The position numbers and the translations under genes were made by a program. From Planctomycetaceae bacterium (lineage in GTDB: Bacteria > Planctomycetota > Planctomycetia > Pirellulales > PNKZ01), in assembly GCA_016793115.1 (NCBI GenBank), contig JAEUIN010000029.1, positions 1 to 45,863 on the forward strand: a stretch of DNA of 45,863 bases, given 5' to 3'. Below the pieces are notes generated by a model that was given only the letters and a program-made list of their open reading frames with translations, did not search any database and was not told the DNA's origin. How positions within the stretch are numbered: position 1 is the first letter of the stretch; each line of letters begins with the position of its first letter. This document shows, in pieces, positions 27,089 to 35,714 of this stretch.

Positions 27089-27670
27089 CTATTTCGTCGC
27101 CGCCAAAGCTTGCAACACTTCGTCGACCGAGGCGCGACCGCCGTGGCTCCGACTGATCTTGGCAAACCGAACCACGCCTGTCGAATCGACGACGAACGTC
27201 GAAGGATAGGCCGTCTCGCGGGGCGCGTCCCACCGGAGTCCGTAAAGGTTGGTAAACCTGTAATCCGGATCGAGCACGACATGGAACCCGACCGGCGTCG
27301 TTTTGTCGTTCATGAACTCGCGGGCATGGTCGGCAAGTCCTTTGCTCTGTCCCGGATAGACGACGACGACTTGCGCGTTCGCGGCCCGCAGCTTTTCGGC
27401 CGCGGAAAAGAATTGCCCGGTCTGTGTATTACACGCCGGACATTGATACCCCGGAAAACCGCGCAGCACGACGACGACGACAGGTCCTTGTCTCATCAAC
27501 TCGCTCAATTGCACCGGGCGACCATCGCCGCCGGGCAATCGGAAGTCACGTGCTTTCTCACCGACCACGGGCGGCACCGCTGCGGCGCGAGCCGACATCG
27601 CCGAAGCAATACAAACGTTGAATAGAACGACTAACGAGCCGAGCAGGAGCAACGCGCGACGCAGCAGCAT
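27089..27670 (-). CDS. Exported AhpC/TSA-type peroxiredoxin-like protein
   Basis: A 193-residue protein with a signal peptide or membrane anchor (MLLRRALLLLGSLVVLFNVCIASAM) and a thioredoxin-fold redoxin domain: VGEKARDFRLPGGDGRPVQLSEL, then the active-site region GYQCPAC with Cys77 and Cys80, and YPSTFVVDSTGVVRFAKI. The CxxC arrangement suggests a thiol-disulfide or peroxide-reducing role outside the cytoplasm. The start is ATG 27670, with GGAGG seven nt upstream; the frame is open further but without a signal. It lies 90 bp downstream of the large cytochrome gene, so they may be cotranscribed. Confidence 0.85.
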   Translation of the reverse strand: MLLRRALLLLGSLVVLFNVCIASAMSARAAAVPPVVGEKARDFRLPGGDGRPVQLSELMRQGPVVVVVLRGFPGYQCPACNTQTGQFFSAAEKLRAANAQVVVVYPGQSKGLADHAREFMNDKTTPVGFHVVLDPDYRFTNLYGLRWDAPRETAYPSTFVVDSTGVVRFAKISRSHGGRASVDEVLQALAATK

Positions 27671-27760
27671 GACAAAGCCTCCCTTGATTTCACGACAGTG
27701 TGCGAGAGGCTTCGATGCCGAAGCACCATGCGTCGTTACGCCGATTCTGCAAAGCAAAGT

Positions 27761-30700
27761 TTATTTCTGCGGAACGAGCGGCTTGTCGGCCGACAACAGG
27801 AATCCCAACAAATGCGGCATCTCGGCATCGGGCACTAGGTCGGCGACGTTCGCCGGCATAGGAGATAGATTGAGCGTTGCTCGCTCTTCGATCTCCGCGC
27901 TCGCTAGACGAAGCTCCTTGCCTTGGGAATCGGCGACGACCAGTACATCCCCCTCTTCGCGCAGCACCAAACCCGTCAGCAAGCGTCCGTCGGTGAGAGT
28001 TAACTGCGTCGCTCGAAAAGCTTGGTCGACCGTACGGCTTGGATCTAGCATGTCTTCTAATAATCGCTCAACACCGCGACGACCGATGCCGTCGAGTTCG
28101 GGTCCGATTTTCGTCCCTTTGCCGGCGATGCGATGGCACGCCGAACAGTTCTTGGTAAACAGTTCCTGCCCGCGAGCAGGGTCGGGCCGCGACTTCTTAA
28201 ATGCTTCAACGCGAGCTGAAATGAGCTTGCCGACGCGATCATCCGGCGGCGGCAAGTTTGCGGTGAGCTTTCGTATCCGCTCGTTCCAATCGGTCGGGTT
28301 GGAGCGGGCCATCCAAAACAGCACCGGTCCTTCTTGCAAAAGTCGCGACGCCGCTTTTCCGGACGTCACGGCGTCGAGCAGCGCCTCCGCGCCCTCTTGC
28401 GACGTGACGATCGTGTTCGCAATGTCGACGGCCAGCCGGGCATCGGCGTGCGTCAAGCGATCAAGCAAAATCGCTCGCGACTCTACGCTGTTGAGCGCCG
28501 ACAGTTGCTGCACCGCCTTGGTGCGCATCGCCGACGATTCGCTACGATCGTCGATAATCGAAGTGAACAGCTTCGAAGCGCGGCCGTCGTCGCATGCGGC
28601 TACGGCGTCGAGCGCCGCCGGGCGCAAGCCGGCGAACTTGGCGGATCGCATGGCGAGCTTCGCCGCCCCATCGCAAAATGCGCCGCGACGAAACTCCTTC
28701 GCTAATTCGAGTCCTTGCTTGACTCGCGGCTCATCGTCGGCGGCGAGCAGCTCGAGCACGATCGACTGTAGATCGACGACGATCGCATCCGGAAGCTTCA
28801 GTTTGCGAGCGTCGAGTCCATGAGATAGCGCACGATAGACGGCCAAGCGTCGGTCGACGGCGGACGACGCCAACGTCGCACAATAGTCGAACAGTTGCGG
28901 AAGCCGTTCGCCGCGCAAACGTCGTGCCGCATGTTCGACATAGGGTGCCGGAAACGCGACTTTAGTCTCGCGTGACGTGATTTCAGCGAGCACGTAGTCG
29001 GCGGCTTCCGGCGTCGGTATCCCCAAGCACGCTTCCGCGATACGTTGACGATCGTCAATCGAAAATCCGGCGCGTTGCTCCGCAGAAGCGACTTGCTTCA
29101 GGATTGCCGCATCGGCCAATTGCTCACGCATCGCGATCTTTACCGCATGCGCAAGCTGCGGGTCGCTCGCCGACGCTCTCCGCCAAGCCGACAACAGCGG
29201 CTCGACGTTCCGTCGGTAAGGATGTGCGGCCAACGCTTCGGCCGCTGCGAGCGCCACGAAAGGCTCCACGTCGTCGAGCCGGCGGCAAATTGCCTCAAGG
29301 TCCGGCCAAGTGGTCTCGCGAATGTCGCGCTCCGCAACGGCTTTTACTGCATGGGCACGCACCAACGGATCTTCGTCGTCGAGCAACGACGATGCGAATC
29401 TCAAATCCGTCTTGTGCCGAGCCAGAACCCACAGGGCATGCACTCGGCCGACGGCGGCACCGCTCGAATCCGATCGTACGGCATCGAGAGTTTCAACTTG
29501 TTGCTCCGAAAGCTCCATCGTTGCCAGTCGCTCCGTCGCAAATGTGCGTACGGTGAGATTGGGATGCCCCAGCATTGTTATCAGCTCGTCGAACTGCGCC
29601 GCGCGCACGTTCGGCATCGTCGCCGTCTTCGCTCCATCGCCCGTATACACGATCCGCCAGATTCGCCCTCGCTCGCGATCGCGTCGCGGATGATCGAGCG
29701 GCACTTCGTAGTGGCCGATGATACAGTTATAGAAGTCGGCAATGTAGAGCGCGCCGTCGGGTCCCAGCTTCACGTCGACCGGACGAAACCAGGGGTCGTC
29801 GCACTTCAAAAAATCGGGCTGCTCAACCGCGCGATAGCTTGCACCGGTCCGCCCTAGCTTGTCGTGATTGATTCGACCGGTGATCGGATTACCGATGAAG
29901 AGAGTGCGGCGATATTCCGGCGGAAACTGGTCCGCTTCGTAGTAGGAGATACCCGCAATACCGGTCGAACCGTGGGAATGTCTCATGATCGCCGGTCCGA
30001 ACCCGAGCCCGTCGTGGGGCTTACCAAAGCTTGGGTAACACGCGCCGCGTAGCAGGTGATAAGCAGGCAGCGTGTGGCAGTCGGCTGAGAAGAGATGCCC
30101 CCATTCGTCGAATGCGAGCCCAAACGGGTTGACCTGTCCGTGCGTGAAGTGCTCGACGTGTGATCCGTCGGGCTTCCAGCGAAACGTGTTGCCCGATTGC
30201 ATGTCGATTCTCGTACCGTCCACTCCTTCGGCCGTCGATTCATTGGCGAAGCCGTGACAGGAATAAACCCACCCGTCGATCCAAGGGACGACGCCGTTGA
30301 CCATGCCATGCGTATCGCGAAAGCCGAACCCTTTGATCAGCGGCGTCTTCGTTTCAAACACTCCGTCGCCGTCGCCGTCGCGGCAGCGAATCAATTGCCG
30401 AATATTGAAGACGAGCAATTCTTCGCCGATCGCAGCCAATCCGATCGGAATGTTCAATCCGCTGACGACCGGTTTGGCCGCTGTCGCGCGACCGTCGACG
30501 TCGATCTCAAAACGCGTGACGACATCGCGAGCCTTCGCAGCATCGGCGGCCGGATAGGGATATTCGATGGAACCAGTTGCGTAGAGTCGGCCGGCGTCGT
30601 CGAAAGCGAGATTGATCGGCTTGCAAATCTCCGGCTCGGCGGCGACGAGTTGAATGGTGAATCCACTTGGCAGATGAAACGCCTTGAGTTGCTCTTCGGC

Positions 30701-30829
30701 GGAAAGCGGCCGCGTCTGAACAACATGCGAGCCGTATGAGTTCGGCGGCTCAGCGCCGAACAACGCATCAACGAATAAGCCGACTCCGATTCCTAAAGCA
30801 AGTATGGAGCGATACAACGTGGCAGGCAT
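27761..30829 (-). CDS. PVC-type dehydrogenase/HEAT/c-type cytochrome protein
   Basis: A 1022-residue secreted protein of the planctomycete PVC-heme-binding type. After a signal peptide (about 1-26) comes a six-bladed glucose/sorbosone dehydrogenase-like propeller (FHLPSGFTIQLVAAEPEICKPINLAFDDAGRLYATGS ... GPDGALYIADFYN). The middle (about 400-850) holds HEAT-like repeats (RTFATERLATMEL, ALWVLARHK, VRAHAVKAVAE). The C-terminal cytochrome c domain has CSACH (Cys895, Cys898, His899) and a likely Met991 axial ligand in SPMPAN. Such proteins probably oxidise sugars or alcohols and pass electrons through the heme; the substrate is unknown. GTG 30832 and ATG 30829 are adjacent start options. On the minus strand TATACT (30872-30877) is a possible -10 element. 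Confidence 0.92.
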   Translation of the reverse strand: MPATLYRSILALGIGVGLFVDALFGAEPPNSYGSHVVQTRPLSAEEQLKAFHLPSGFTIQLVAAEPEICKPINLAFDDAGRLYATGSIEYPYPAADAAKARDVVTRFEIDVDGRATAAKPVVSGLNIPIGLAAIGEELLVFNIRQLIRCRDGDGDGVFETKTPLIKGFGFRDTHGMVNGVVPWIDGWVYSCHGFANESTAEGVDGTRIDMQSGNTFRWKPDGSHVEHFTHGQVNPFGLAFDEWGHLFSADCHTLPAYHLLRGACYPSFGKPHDGLGFGPAIMRHSHGSTGIAGISYYEADQFPPEYRRTLFIGNPITGRINHDKLGRTGASYRAVEQPDFLKCDDPWFRPVDVKLGPDGALYIADFYNCIIGHYEVPLDHPRRDRERGRIWRIVYTGDGAKTATMPNVRAAQFDELITMLGHPNLTVRTFATERLATMELSEQQVETLDAVRSDSSGAAVGRVHALWVLARHKTDLRFASSLLDDEDPLVRAHAVKAVAERDIRETTWPDLEAICRRLDDVEPFVALAAAEALAAHPYRRNVEPLLSAWRRASASDPQLAHAVKIAMREQLADAAILKQVASAEQRAGFSIDDRQRIAEACLGIPTPEAADYVLAEITSRETKVAFPAPYVEHAARRLRGERLPQLFDYCATLASSAVDRRLAVYRALSHGLDARKLKLPDAIVVDLQSIVLELLAADDEPRVKQGLELAKEFRRGAFCDGAAKLAMRSAKFAGLRPAALDAVAACDDGRASKLFTSIIDDRSESSAMRTKAVQQLSALNSVESRAILLDRLTHADARLAVDIANTIVTSQEGAEALLDAVTSGKAASRLLQEGPVLFWMARSNPTDWNERIRKLTANLPPPDDRVGKLISARVEAFKKSRPDPARGQELFTKNCSACHRIAGKGTKIGPELDGIGRRGVERLLEDMLDPSRTVDQAFRATQLTLTDGRLLTGLVLREEGDVLVVADSQGKELRLASAEIEERATLNLSPMPANVADLVPDAEMPHLLGFLLSADKPLVPQK

Positions 30830-31052
30830 CACAAGTGTTTCCGCATTCGGGGCGTGTCACCGAAAACGACAAGTATAACCGTCGGCGATGCGCCGTAACG
30901 TACCGCGTTATTTGGCGTGGAATAGCGGCGTTTAAAGTGCATGAAAGGCGGAGCGTAACGCCGCGCCGCAAATTCTTGCGCCGCAATACGACGGACGTCG
31001 ATACATCTCCATCAATCGCACGCGTCACTCTCTCGCTGATCAAACATGAACA

Positions 31053-31226
31053 TTGAAAATTGGCGAAACGTTTTCAAAACGAACGTCAATTAGAAATGGA
31101 TCGACCTATCGTCTGACGCGTTCGCACATCGCAAGTACTCCGGTGTTCTGCCGGTCAGAAGATTACGCCAACGTTGCCGAGACAGACGACGCGCTTTTGT
31201 GGTGCGCCGTTTGCAAACGAACGGCG
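31053..31226. promoter_or_regulatory. Palindromes upstream of the opg operon
   Basis: The 494-bp divergent gap 30830-31323 contains no credible gene. Three dyads stand out: TTGAAAA/TTTTCAA (31053-31059 with 31071-31077), whose loop and arm include a LacI-family-like core AAACGTTT (31066-31073); the perfect 12-bp palindrome CGTTTGCAAACG (31208-31219); and a stem CGCCGTT/AACGGCG (31205-31211 with 31220-31226) overlapping it. They may be operators for the glucan operon or for the cytochrome gene. No regulator gene is nearby. Confidence 0.4.
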
Positions 31227-31323
31227 GCGACACTTCGCAGCTCACATTCGTGATTCAATCCATCAGCCGAGGCGATGGAGCGCCTACGCACGCGCTCGGC
31301 GACGATGATTTAGGAAGTCGGTA

Positions 31324-32856
31324 ATGTCATTACAGTCACGTCGCAACCTCCTCAAGCGTATCAGCTTGACTTGGCTCGGAGCCGCTGCGCACACGCCGGA
31401 GTTCGGCATGCGTAATGCCCGAGCGAATAGCAACGAATCGACATCTTTCGATTTTGAGAATGTCAAAAAAATAGCCGGCCTGACGGCAAAACATGCATAC
31501 GTGCCTGATCCGCCGCTGCCGAAGCCGATCGATCATTTGACGTACGATCTGTATCGCATGATCGCCTTCCGCCATGAGAAAGCGCTGTGGACGAAAGAAG
31601 ATCTGCCGTTTCGCACTGAGCTTCACCACCGCGGCTTTGTTCACACTGACAAAGTCGAACTCAAAATCGTCGACTGCGGTCGAGTCGTCGAGGTGCCGTT
31701 CGATTCCAACTTGTTTCAGTATCGCGGTCCGCTTGCCGATTTGCAGGTACCGCACGATGCCGGTTACGCCGGTCTTCGCTTCCTCTGCGTGCTGCCGGAG
31801 CGAGAAAACTTCCAAGAGTTCGTCAGCTTCTTAGGCGCAAGCTATTTCCGCGCGATTCCGTCGCACGAAGTCTATGGAACGTCCGCCCGCGGTATCGCGG
31901 TCAACATCGCGCTACCGCAACCGGAAGAGTTTCCGAAGTTCCGCACGCTCTGGTTTGAGAAGCCGCAGCCTGATGCGAAGTCGATGCGGATGTGGGCTTT
32001 GCTCGACGGCCCCAGCGTCGCCGGCGCGTACGAGTTCGTGATCACGCCCGGCTTGCACGAGACGGCGCTGGCCGTCAAGGCGCACCTCTACTTTCGCACG
32101 GCCGTCGCGAAGCTCGGACTTGGACCGCTCACGAGCATGTGGATGTGGGATGAGAATACGAAACCTGCCGACGATCATCGCGGCCAGGTCCACGACGCCG
32201 ATGGGCTGCTGATTCACGCTGCGAGCGGCGAATGGCTCTGGAGGCCGCTGCGCAACCCGAAAGCGGTCAACGTCGCGAGCTACAGATTCGGCGGAGTCAA
32301 AGGCTTCGGGCTGCTGCAACGCGAGCGTCGACTGGAAATCTACAACGACAAAGAAGCCTTGTATCACCGGCGACCCGGCGTGTGGATCGAACCTGATCAA
32401 GACTGGGGACCAGGTGCCGTTGAATTGCTCGAACTACCGAGCGATTCCGAGACTAATGACAACGTCGCCGCGTACTGGACCCCGGAAAAGCAGCCGCAAG
32501 CCGGTGATGAACTCGCCGTGAGCTACCGCATCGACTTCGGCGGCCGCGATCCGCGCGACCAGGTCGGCGTACGCGTCTTACGAACATCGATCTCGCGACC
32601 AAGCGCGGACGTTGTCGACGTTGAACTGGAATGGATCGGCGGCCGATTGTCGAAGCTGGCGTCCGACGTACGAATCGAACCGGTCGTTTCGACCAGCGTC
32701 GGAAAAATCACAAATCTCACTTGCGCTGCCGGCACGGGAGCGGCACGCATTGTGCGATTTCAACTGCACATACAGGAAGGAGCCGCCGCCGAGCTGCGTG
32801 TGTTTTTGCGACACGGCTCGGATGCGATCTCGGAGACTTGGAGCTATTTATGTTAG
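31324..32856 (+). CDS. Periplasmic glucan biosynthesis protein, OpgG/OpgD family
   Basis: A 510-residue protein close in length to E. coli OpgG (511). A Tat-type signal (SRRNLLKRISLTWLG) makes it resemble OpgD in export. The mature part begins FDFENVKKIAGLTAKHAYVPDPPLPKPIDHLTYDLYRMIAFR, then KALWTKEDLPFRTELHHRGF, and contains GLGPLTSMWMWDEN, DADGLLIHAASGEWLWRPLRNP and FGLLQRERRLEIYNDKEALYHRRPGVWIEP, all strong MdoG signatures. In proteobacteria it acts in the periplasm in the branching or release of osmoregulated glucans. It is the first gene of an operon; its last 7 nt overlap the next gene. OpgG versus OpgD cannot be decided by eye. Confidence 0.93.
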   Translation: MSLQSRRNLLKRISLTWLGAAAHTPEFGMRNARANSNESTSFDFENVKKIAGLTAKHAYVPDPPLPKPIDHLTYDLYRMIAFRHEKALWTKEDLPFRTELHHRGFVHTDKVELKIVDCGRVVEVPFDSNLFQYRGPLADLQVPHDAGYAGLRFLCVLPERENFQEFVSFLGASYFRAIPSHEVYGTSARGIAVNIALPQPEEFPKFRTLWFEKPQPDAKSMRMWALLDGPSVAGAYEFVITPGLHETALAVKAHLYFRTAVAKLGLGPLTSMWMWDENTKPADDHRGQVHDADGLLIHAASGEWLWRPLRNPKAVNVASYRFGGVKGFGLLQRERRLEIYNDKEALYHRRPGVWIEPDQDWGPGAVELLELPSDSETNDNVAAYWTPEKQPQAGDELAVSYRIDFGGRDPRDQVGVRVLRTSISRPSADVVDVELEWIGGRLSKLASDVRIEPVVSTSVGKITNLTCAAGTGAARIVRFQLHIQEGAAAELRVFLRHGSDAISETWSYLC

Positions 32857-33518
32857 TCGATTCTGCTCACGCCACGCCCAAAGTCATTTCGGCGAAGCAC
32901 ACGACTTCAAAACACGCATTGCCGTCGCCATCGTCGACGGAGAGAACGCGCCGCCGTTCGTCGTTCGCCGACGAACGACGGCTGACGCTCTACCTGCGAC
33001 GTCGACTCGCACTTTACTTGGCCGATTGGGGGCTGCGAGATCAGGCCGTCGTGGCGCACCATTGCCGTCGCTGGACGGAGCAAACCTTGGCCGATTTCGC
33101 GGCCGATGATTCCACCGCGTCCGGTCGCCGCCCGTCCGTGCGCGAGCTAGAAATGGCCGCCGTCGCGCGAGCGATGAACGCTATCTATCTCTGGGTTGCT
33201 CGTTTGAATCGCGAGTTTGAAGCCGGTCAATCGAGCAATGATCCGGGACATGAAACTTCGGCCGGCCTCTTGGCCGTCGAGGTGCGCAAGCTGCTCGCGA
33301 TTCATCCGGAAGCTTTTCTGAGGATCGAAAGATTACCGCCGGAGTTTCGCAGCCGACTGCGTCGCACGGCGCGTGCCGTGGTGCCTCATGTGCTGCCGGC
33401 GGCGATGCCGGCTCAACCACTCAATGAATTGGTGCCGGTACTGCAAGTGGCTCGCTGGCGGCAATTTGCGGGACGCTTGGTCGGCCGCTTCACCGAAGCC
33501 TGGGAACCGCTGACATGA
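32850..33518 (+). CDS. Hypothetical protein between opgG and opgH
   Basis: A 222-residue protein of unknown family. It overlaps opgG by 7 nt and opgH by 4 nt (ATGA), so it is translated within the glucan operon. There is no signal peptide or membrane segment. It is Arg-rich and predicted mostly helical: residues about 35-80 (ERTRRRSSFADERRLTLYLRRRLALYLADWGL), a Ser/Asp-rich loop, then helices through LEMAAVARAMNAIYLWVARLNREF. The C-terminus ends in RWRQFAGRLVGRFTEAWEPLT. The frame is open back to 32631, but ATG 32850 with GGAG upstream fits. It might substitute for the long cytoplasmic N-terminus that OpgH lacks here; that is speculation. Confidence 0.8.
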   Translation: MLVDSAHATPKVISAKHTTSKHALPSPSSTERTRRRSSFADERRLTLYLRRRLALYLADWGLRDQAVVAHHCRRWTEQTLADFAADDSTASGRRPSVRELEMAAVARAMNAIYLWVARLNREFEAGQSSNDPGHETSAGLLAVEVRKLLAIHPEAFLRIERLPPEFRSRLRRTARAVVPHVLPAAMPAQPLNELVPVLQVARWRQFAGRLVGRFTEAWEPLT

Positions 33519-35533
33519 TTACCTCGCCTACGGTGGTCGAGGTCAAGCGTCGTCGCAGCGTACTAACCGCTCTGACACTGTCGACAACTTGCGTCGGCAC
33601 GTGGACTTTCGCTTCGTCGGCGGCCGCCGACGGTTGGTCGTTTCTCGACGGTCTCTCGCTCCTGTTGTTCACGGTGCTATTCGTATGGGTCGCCCTGTCG
33701 TTTTGGATGGCGACGATCGGCTTCGCGCTGTTGCTTCGTCGCCGCCGCGATGAATCCAACGAGGCGACGACGGACACGGTGGGCCTCCTCGATGGGGCGA
33801 ACCTGTCGCCGACCGCGATTGTGATGCCGATCTACAACGAAGATCCCGCCTCGGTTTTCTCGGGGATTCAAGCGATCTACGAATCGCTCGAAGCGACGGG
33901 CCGGGGAGCGAGTTTCGACTTTTACATTCTCAGCGATACGACCGACGAAGAGAAATGGCTCGCCGAAGAACTCGCTTGGTCGAAACTGCAAGAGCGCATC
34001 GGCGGAGCGAGCCGTGTCTTTTATCGGCACCGGCCGAAGAACACGAGCCGTAAAGCCGGCAACATTGCCGACTTCTGCAAGCGGTGGGGCTCGCTCTATC
34101 GCTATATGGTGATCCTCGACGCCGACAGTTTGATGACCGGTTCGACGCTCGTCGAACTCGTCCGCCGGATGGACGGCGATTCGCAAATCGGCATCTTGCA
34201 GGCCCCGCCGCAACCGGTCGGCCGGCACTCGTTTTTTGCACGCACACAGCAATTTGCCGCGGCGCTTTACGCGCCGATCTTTCTCGAAGGCTTCGCTTGG
34301 TGGACGGAAGACGACGGCAATTACTGGGGGCATAATGCGATCATTCGCATCGATGCCTTTCTGCGTCACTGCGGTCTCGCTCCATTGCCCGGCAACGCTC
34401 CGCTCGGCGGGGAGATTCTGAGCCACGACTTTGTTGAAGCCGCGTTGATGCGCCGCGCCGGCTATAAGGTACGCCTCGCGCAGGACCTCGACGGCAGCTA
34501 CGAACAATGCCCGCCGACGCTGCTGGCCTTTGCGCAGCGGGATCAACGTTGGTGCCAAGGCAACTTGCAACACACGCGGCTGGTCGTCGCCGACGGGCTG
34601 CGTAGCGTGAGCCGTTTTCACTTTGCCTGCGGCGTGATGAGCTATTGCTCTTCGCCGCTATGGCTGATGTTTCTTGTCGTCAGCTTGACCGCGGCGGCCC
34701 TCGGCTCGAACTACGGCGACAGCGGCCGCGATGCTCCGTGGATCGGGGCGATCGGTTTGTTCATGTTGACCATGGCGATGCTGTTGTTACCGAAAATCTG
34801 GAGCTACGTTTTGCTGCTCCGTAGCCCGGCTCGAACCGCCCAGTTCGGCGGCGCCGGCAAGGCGGCCGCGGGCTTGTTGACCGAAACGCTGCTGTCGATC
34901 GTCATCGCACCGATCATGATGGCGTTTCACTCGACTTTCGTCGTGCTGACTTTTCTGGGTAAGCAGGTCCATTGGAATGCCCAGCAGCGGAATGAAGCGG
35001 GAATGCCGTGGGGAGACGCGCTGGCGGCCCATTCACGACAAATGGCCGTCGGAGTCGCAGCCGCTCTTGTGATCGGCTTAGTGATGCCAAGCTTGCTCCC
35101 ATGGATCAGCCCGGTGCTCATCGGCCTCATATTCGCCGCGCCGATTTCCGTCATAAGCAGCAGCGTGACGTTAGGGCTTTGGCTGGAGCGTCGCAGAGTG
35201 CTGGCGACGCCGGAAGAACGAACGCCCCCGGAGGTCGTGACACGACAGGAGGAATTAGCCGCCCTAGTAGAAGCGGAAGCTGCACCCGGGCCGCTATTTG
35301 ACAAGTTGCTTATCGATCCGGTGTTGCTTGCGCTTCATCGCTCTATCATTGAAGCGACCGACGCCCAGTCGTCGGCCGCGCAGGCGACGATCGAGCGAGT
35401 TGACGAACAGCTTCGCAAGGGTCGTGCGGCGGAGATTTCAGCGGAAGATCGCAAAGCGGTGCTCTCTGATCCCATAGCGCTGGGAAAATTGCACCGTATC
35501 GCATGGTCGGCCGGCAGAACTAGCTGTGATTGA
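33515..35533 (+). CDS. opgH: Glucans biosynthesis glucosyltransferase OpgH (MdoH)
   Basis: A 672-residue inner-membrane family 2 glycosyltransferase that makes the linear beta-glucan backbone from UDP-glucose. Catalytic elements are PIYNED (105-110), Asp141 in ILSDTTDEEKW, the DAD motif (202-204, VILDADSLMTG), Asp305 in ILSHDFVEAALMRRAGY, and QRDQRW (341-346, the QxxRW motif). Several C-terminal membrane segments follow, with the family blocks FHSTFVVLTFLGKQVHWN and ending LSDPIALGKLHRIAW. E. coli OpgH is about 847 residues with roughly 140 more at the N-terminus; here the first membrane segment is already near residue 15. The ATG overlaps the upstream gene by 4 nt. Confidence 0.94.
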   Translation: MITSPTVVEVKRRRSVLTALTLSTTCVGTWTFASSAAADGWSFLDGLSLLLFTVLFVWVALSFWMATIGFALLLRRRRDESNEATTDTVGLLDGANLSPTAIVMPIYNEDPASVFSGIQAIYESLEATGRGASFDFYILSDTTDEEKWLAEELAWSKLQERIGGASRVFYRHRPKNTSRKAGNIADFCKRWGSLYRYMVILDADSLMTGSTLVELVRRMDGDSQIGILQAPPQPVGRHSFFARTQQFAAALYAPIFLEGFAWWTEDDGNYWGHNAIIRIDAFLRHCGLAPLPGNAPLGGEILSHDFVEAALMRRAGYKVRLAQDLDGSYEQCPPTLLAFAQRDQRWCQGNLQHTRLVVADGLRSVSRFHFACGVMSYCSSPLWLMFLVVSLTAAALGSNYGDSGRDAPWIGAIGLFMLTMAMLLLPKIWSYVLLLRSPARTAQFGGAGKAAAGLLTETLLSIVIAPIMMAFHSTFVVLTFLGKQVHWNAQQRNEAGMPWGDALAAHSRQMAVGVAAALVIGLVMPSLLPWISPVLIGLIFAAPISVISSSVTLGLWLERRRVLATPEERTPPEVVTRQEELAALVEAEAAPGPLFDKLLIDPVLLALHRSIIEATDAQSSAAQATIERVDEQLRKGRAAEISAEDRKAVLSDPIALGKLHRIAWSAGRTSCD

Positions 35534-35580
35534 CGGCCCCTGATATCCGCTAGCGTTGTCGAACGGCGGCGGAATAGCGA

Positions 35581-35644
35581 AGTTTTGCGGGTTCCATAAA
35601 GTTTTCCGATTTTGAGGAAAGTTTCGGTTGAGAGTTTTCCGATT
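35581..35644 (+). repeat. Four tandem AGTTTT-CGRTT boxes upstream of the barrel protein
   Basis: Imperfect direct repeats start at 35581 (AGTTTTGCGGGTT), 35600 (AGTTTTCCGATT), 35620 (AGTTTCGGTT) and 35633 (AGTTTTCCGATT). The second and fourth are identical over 12 bp and lie 33 bp apart. They occupy the noncoding gap 35534-35714 before the outer-membrane-type gene and could be regulator-binding sites or a leader structure. No clear -35/-10 pair was identified. Confidence 0.55.
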
Positions 35645-35714
35645 ATACGGCCGGAAGCAAAGTCTGGGCGATTTCCCCCACGCACAGGCTTGGTCCGTTG
35701 AGAAGGAAAACTCG

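Noticed and set aside
26869..27282. N-terminal extension of the GNAT frame
   Set aside because: The added sequence is antisense to the peroxiredoxin gene and noncoding DNA and has no resemblance to GNAT proteins.
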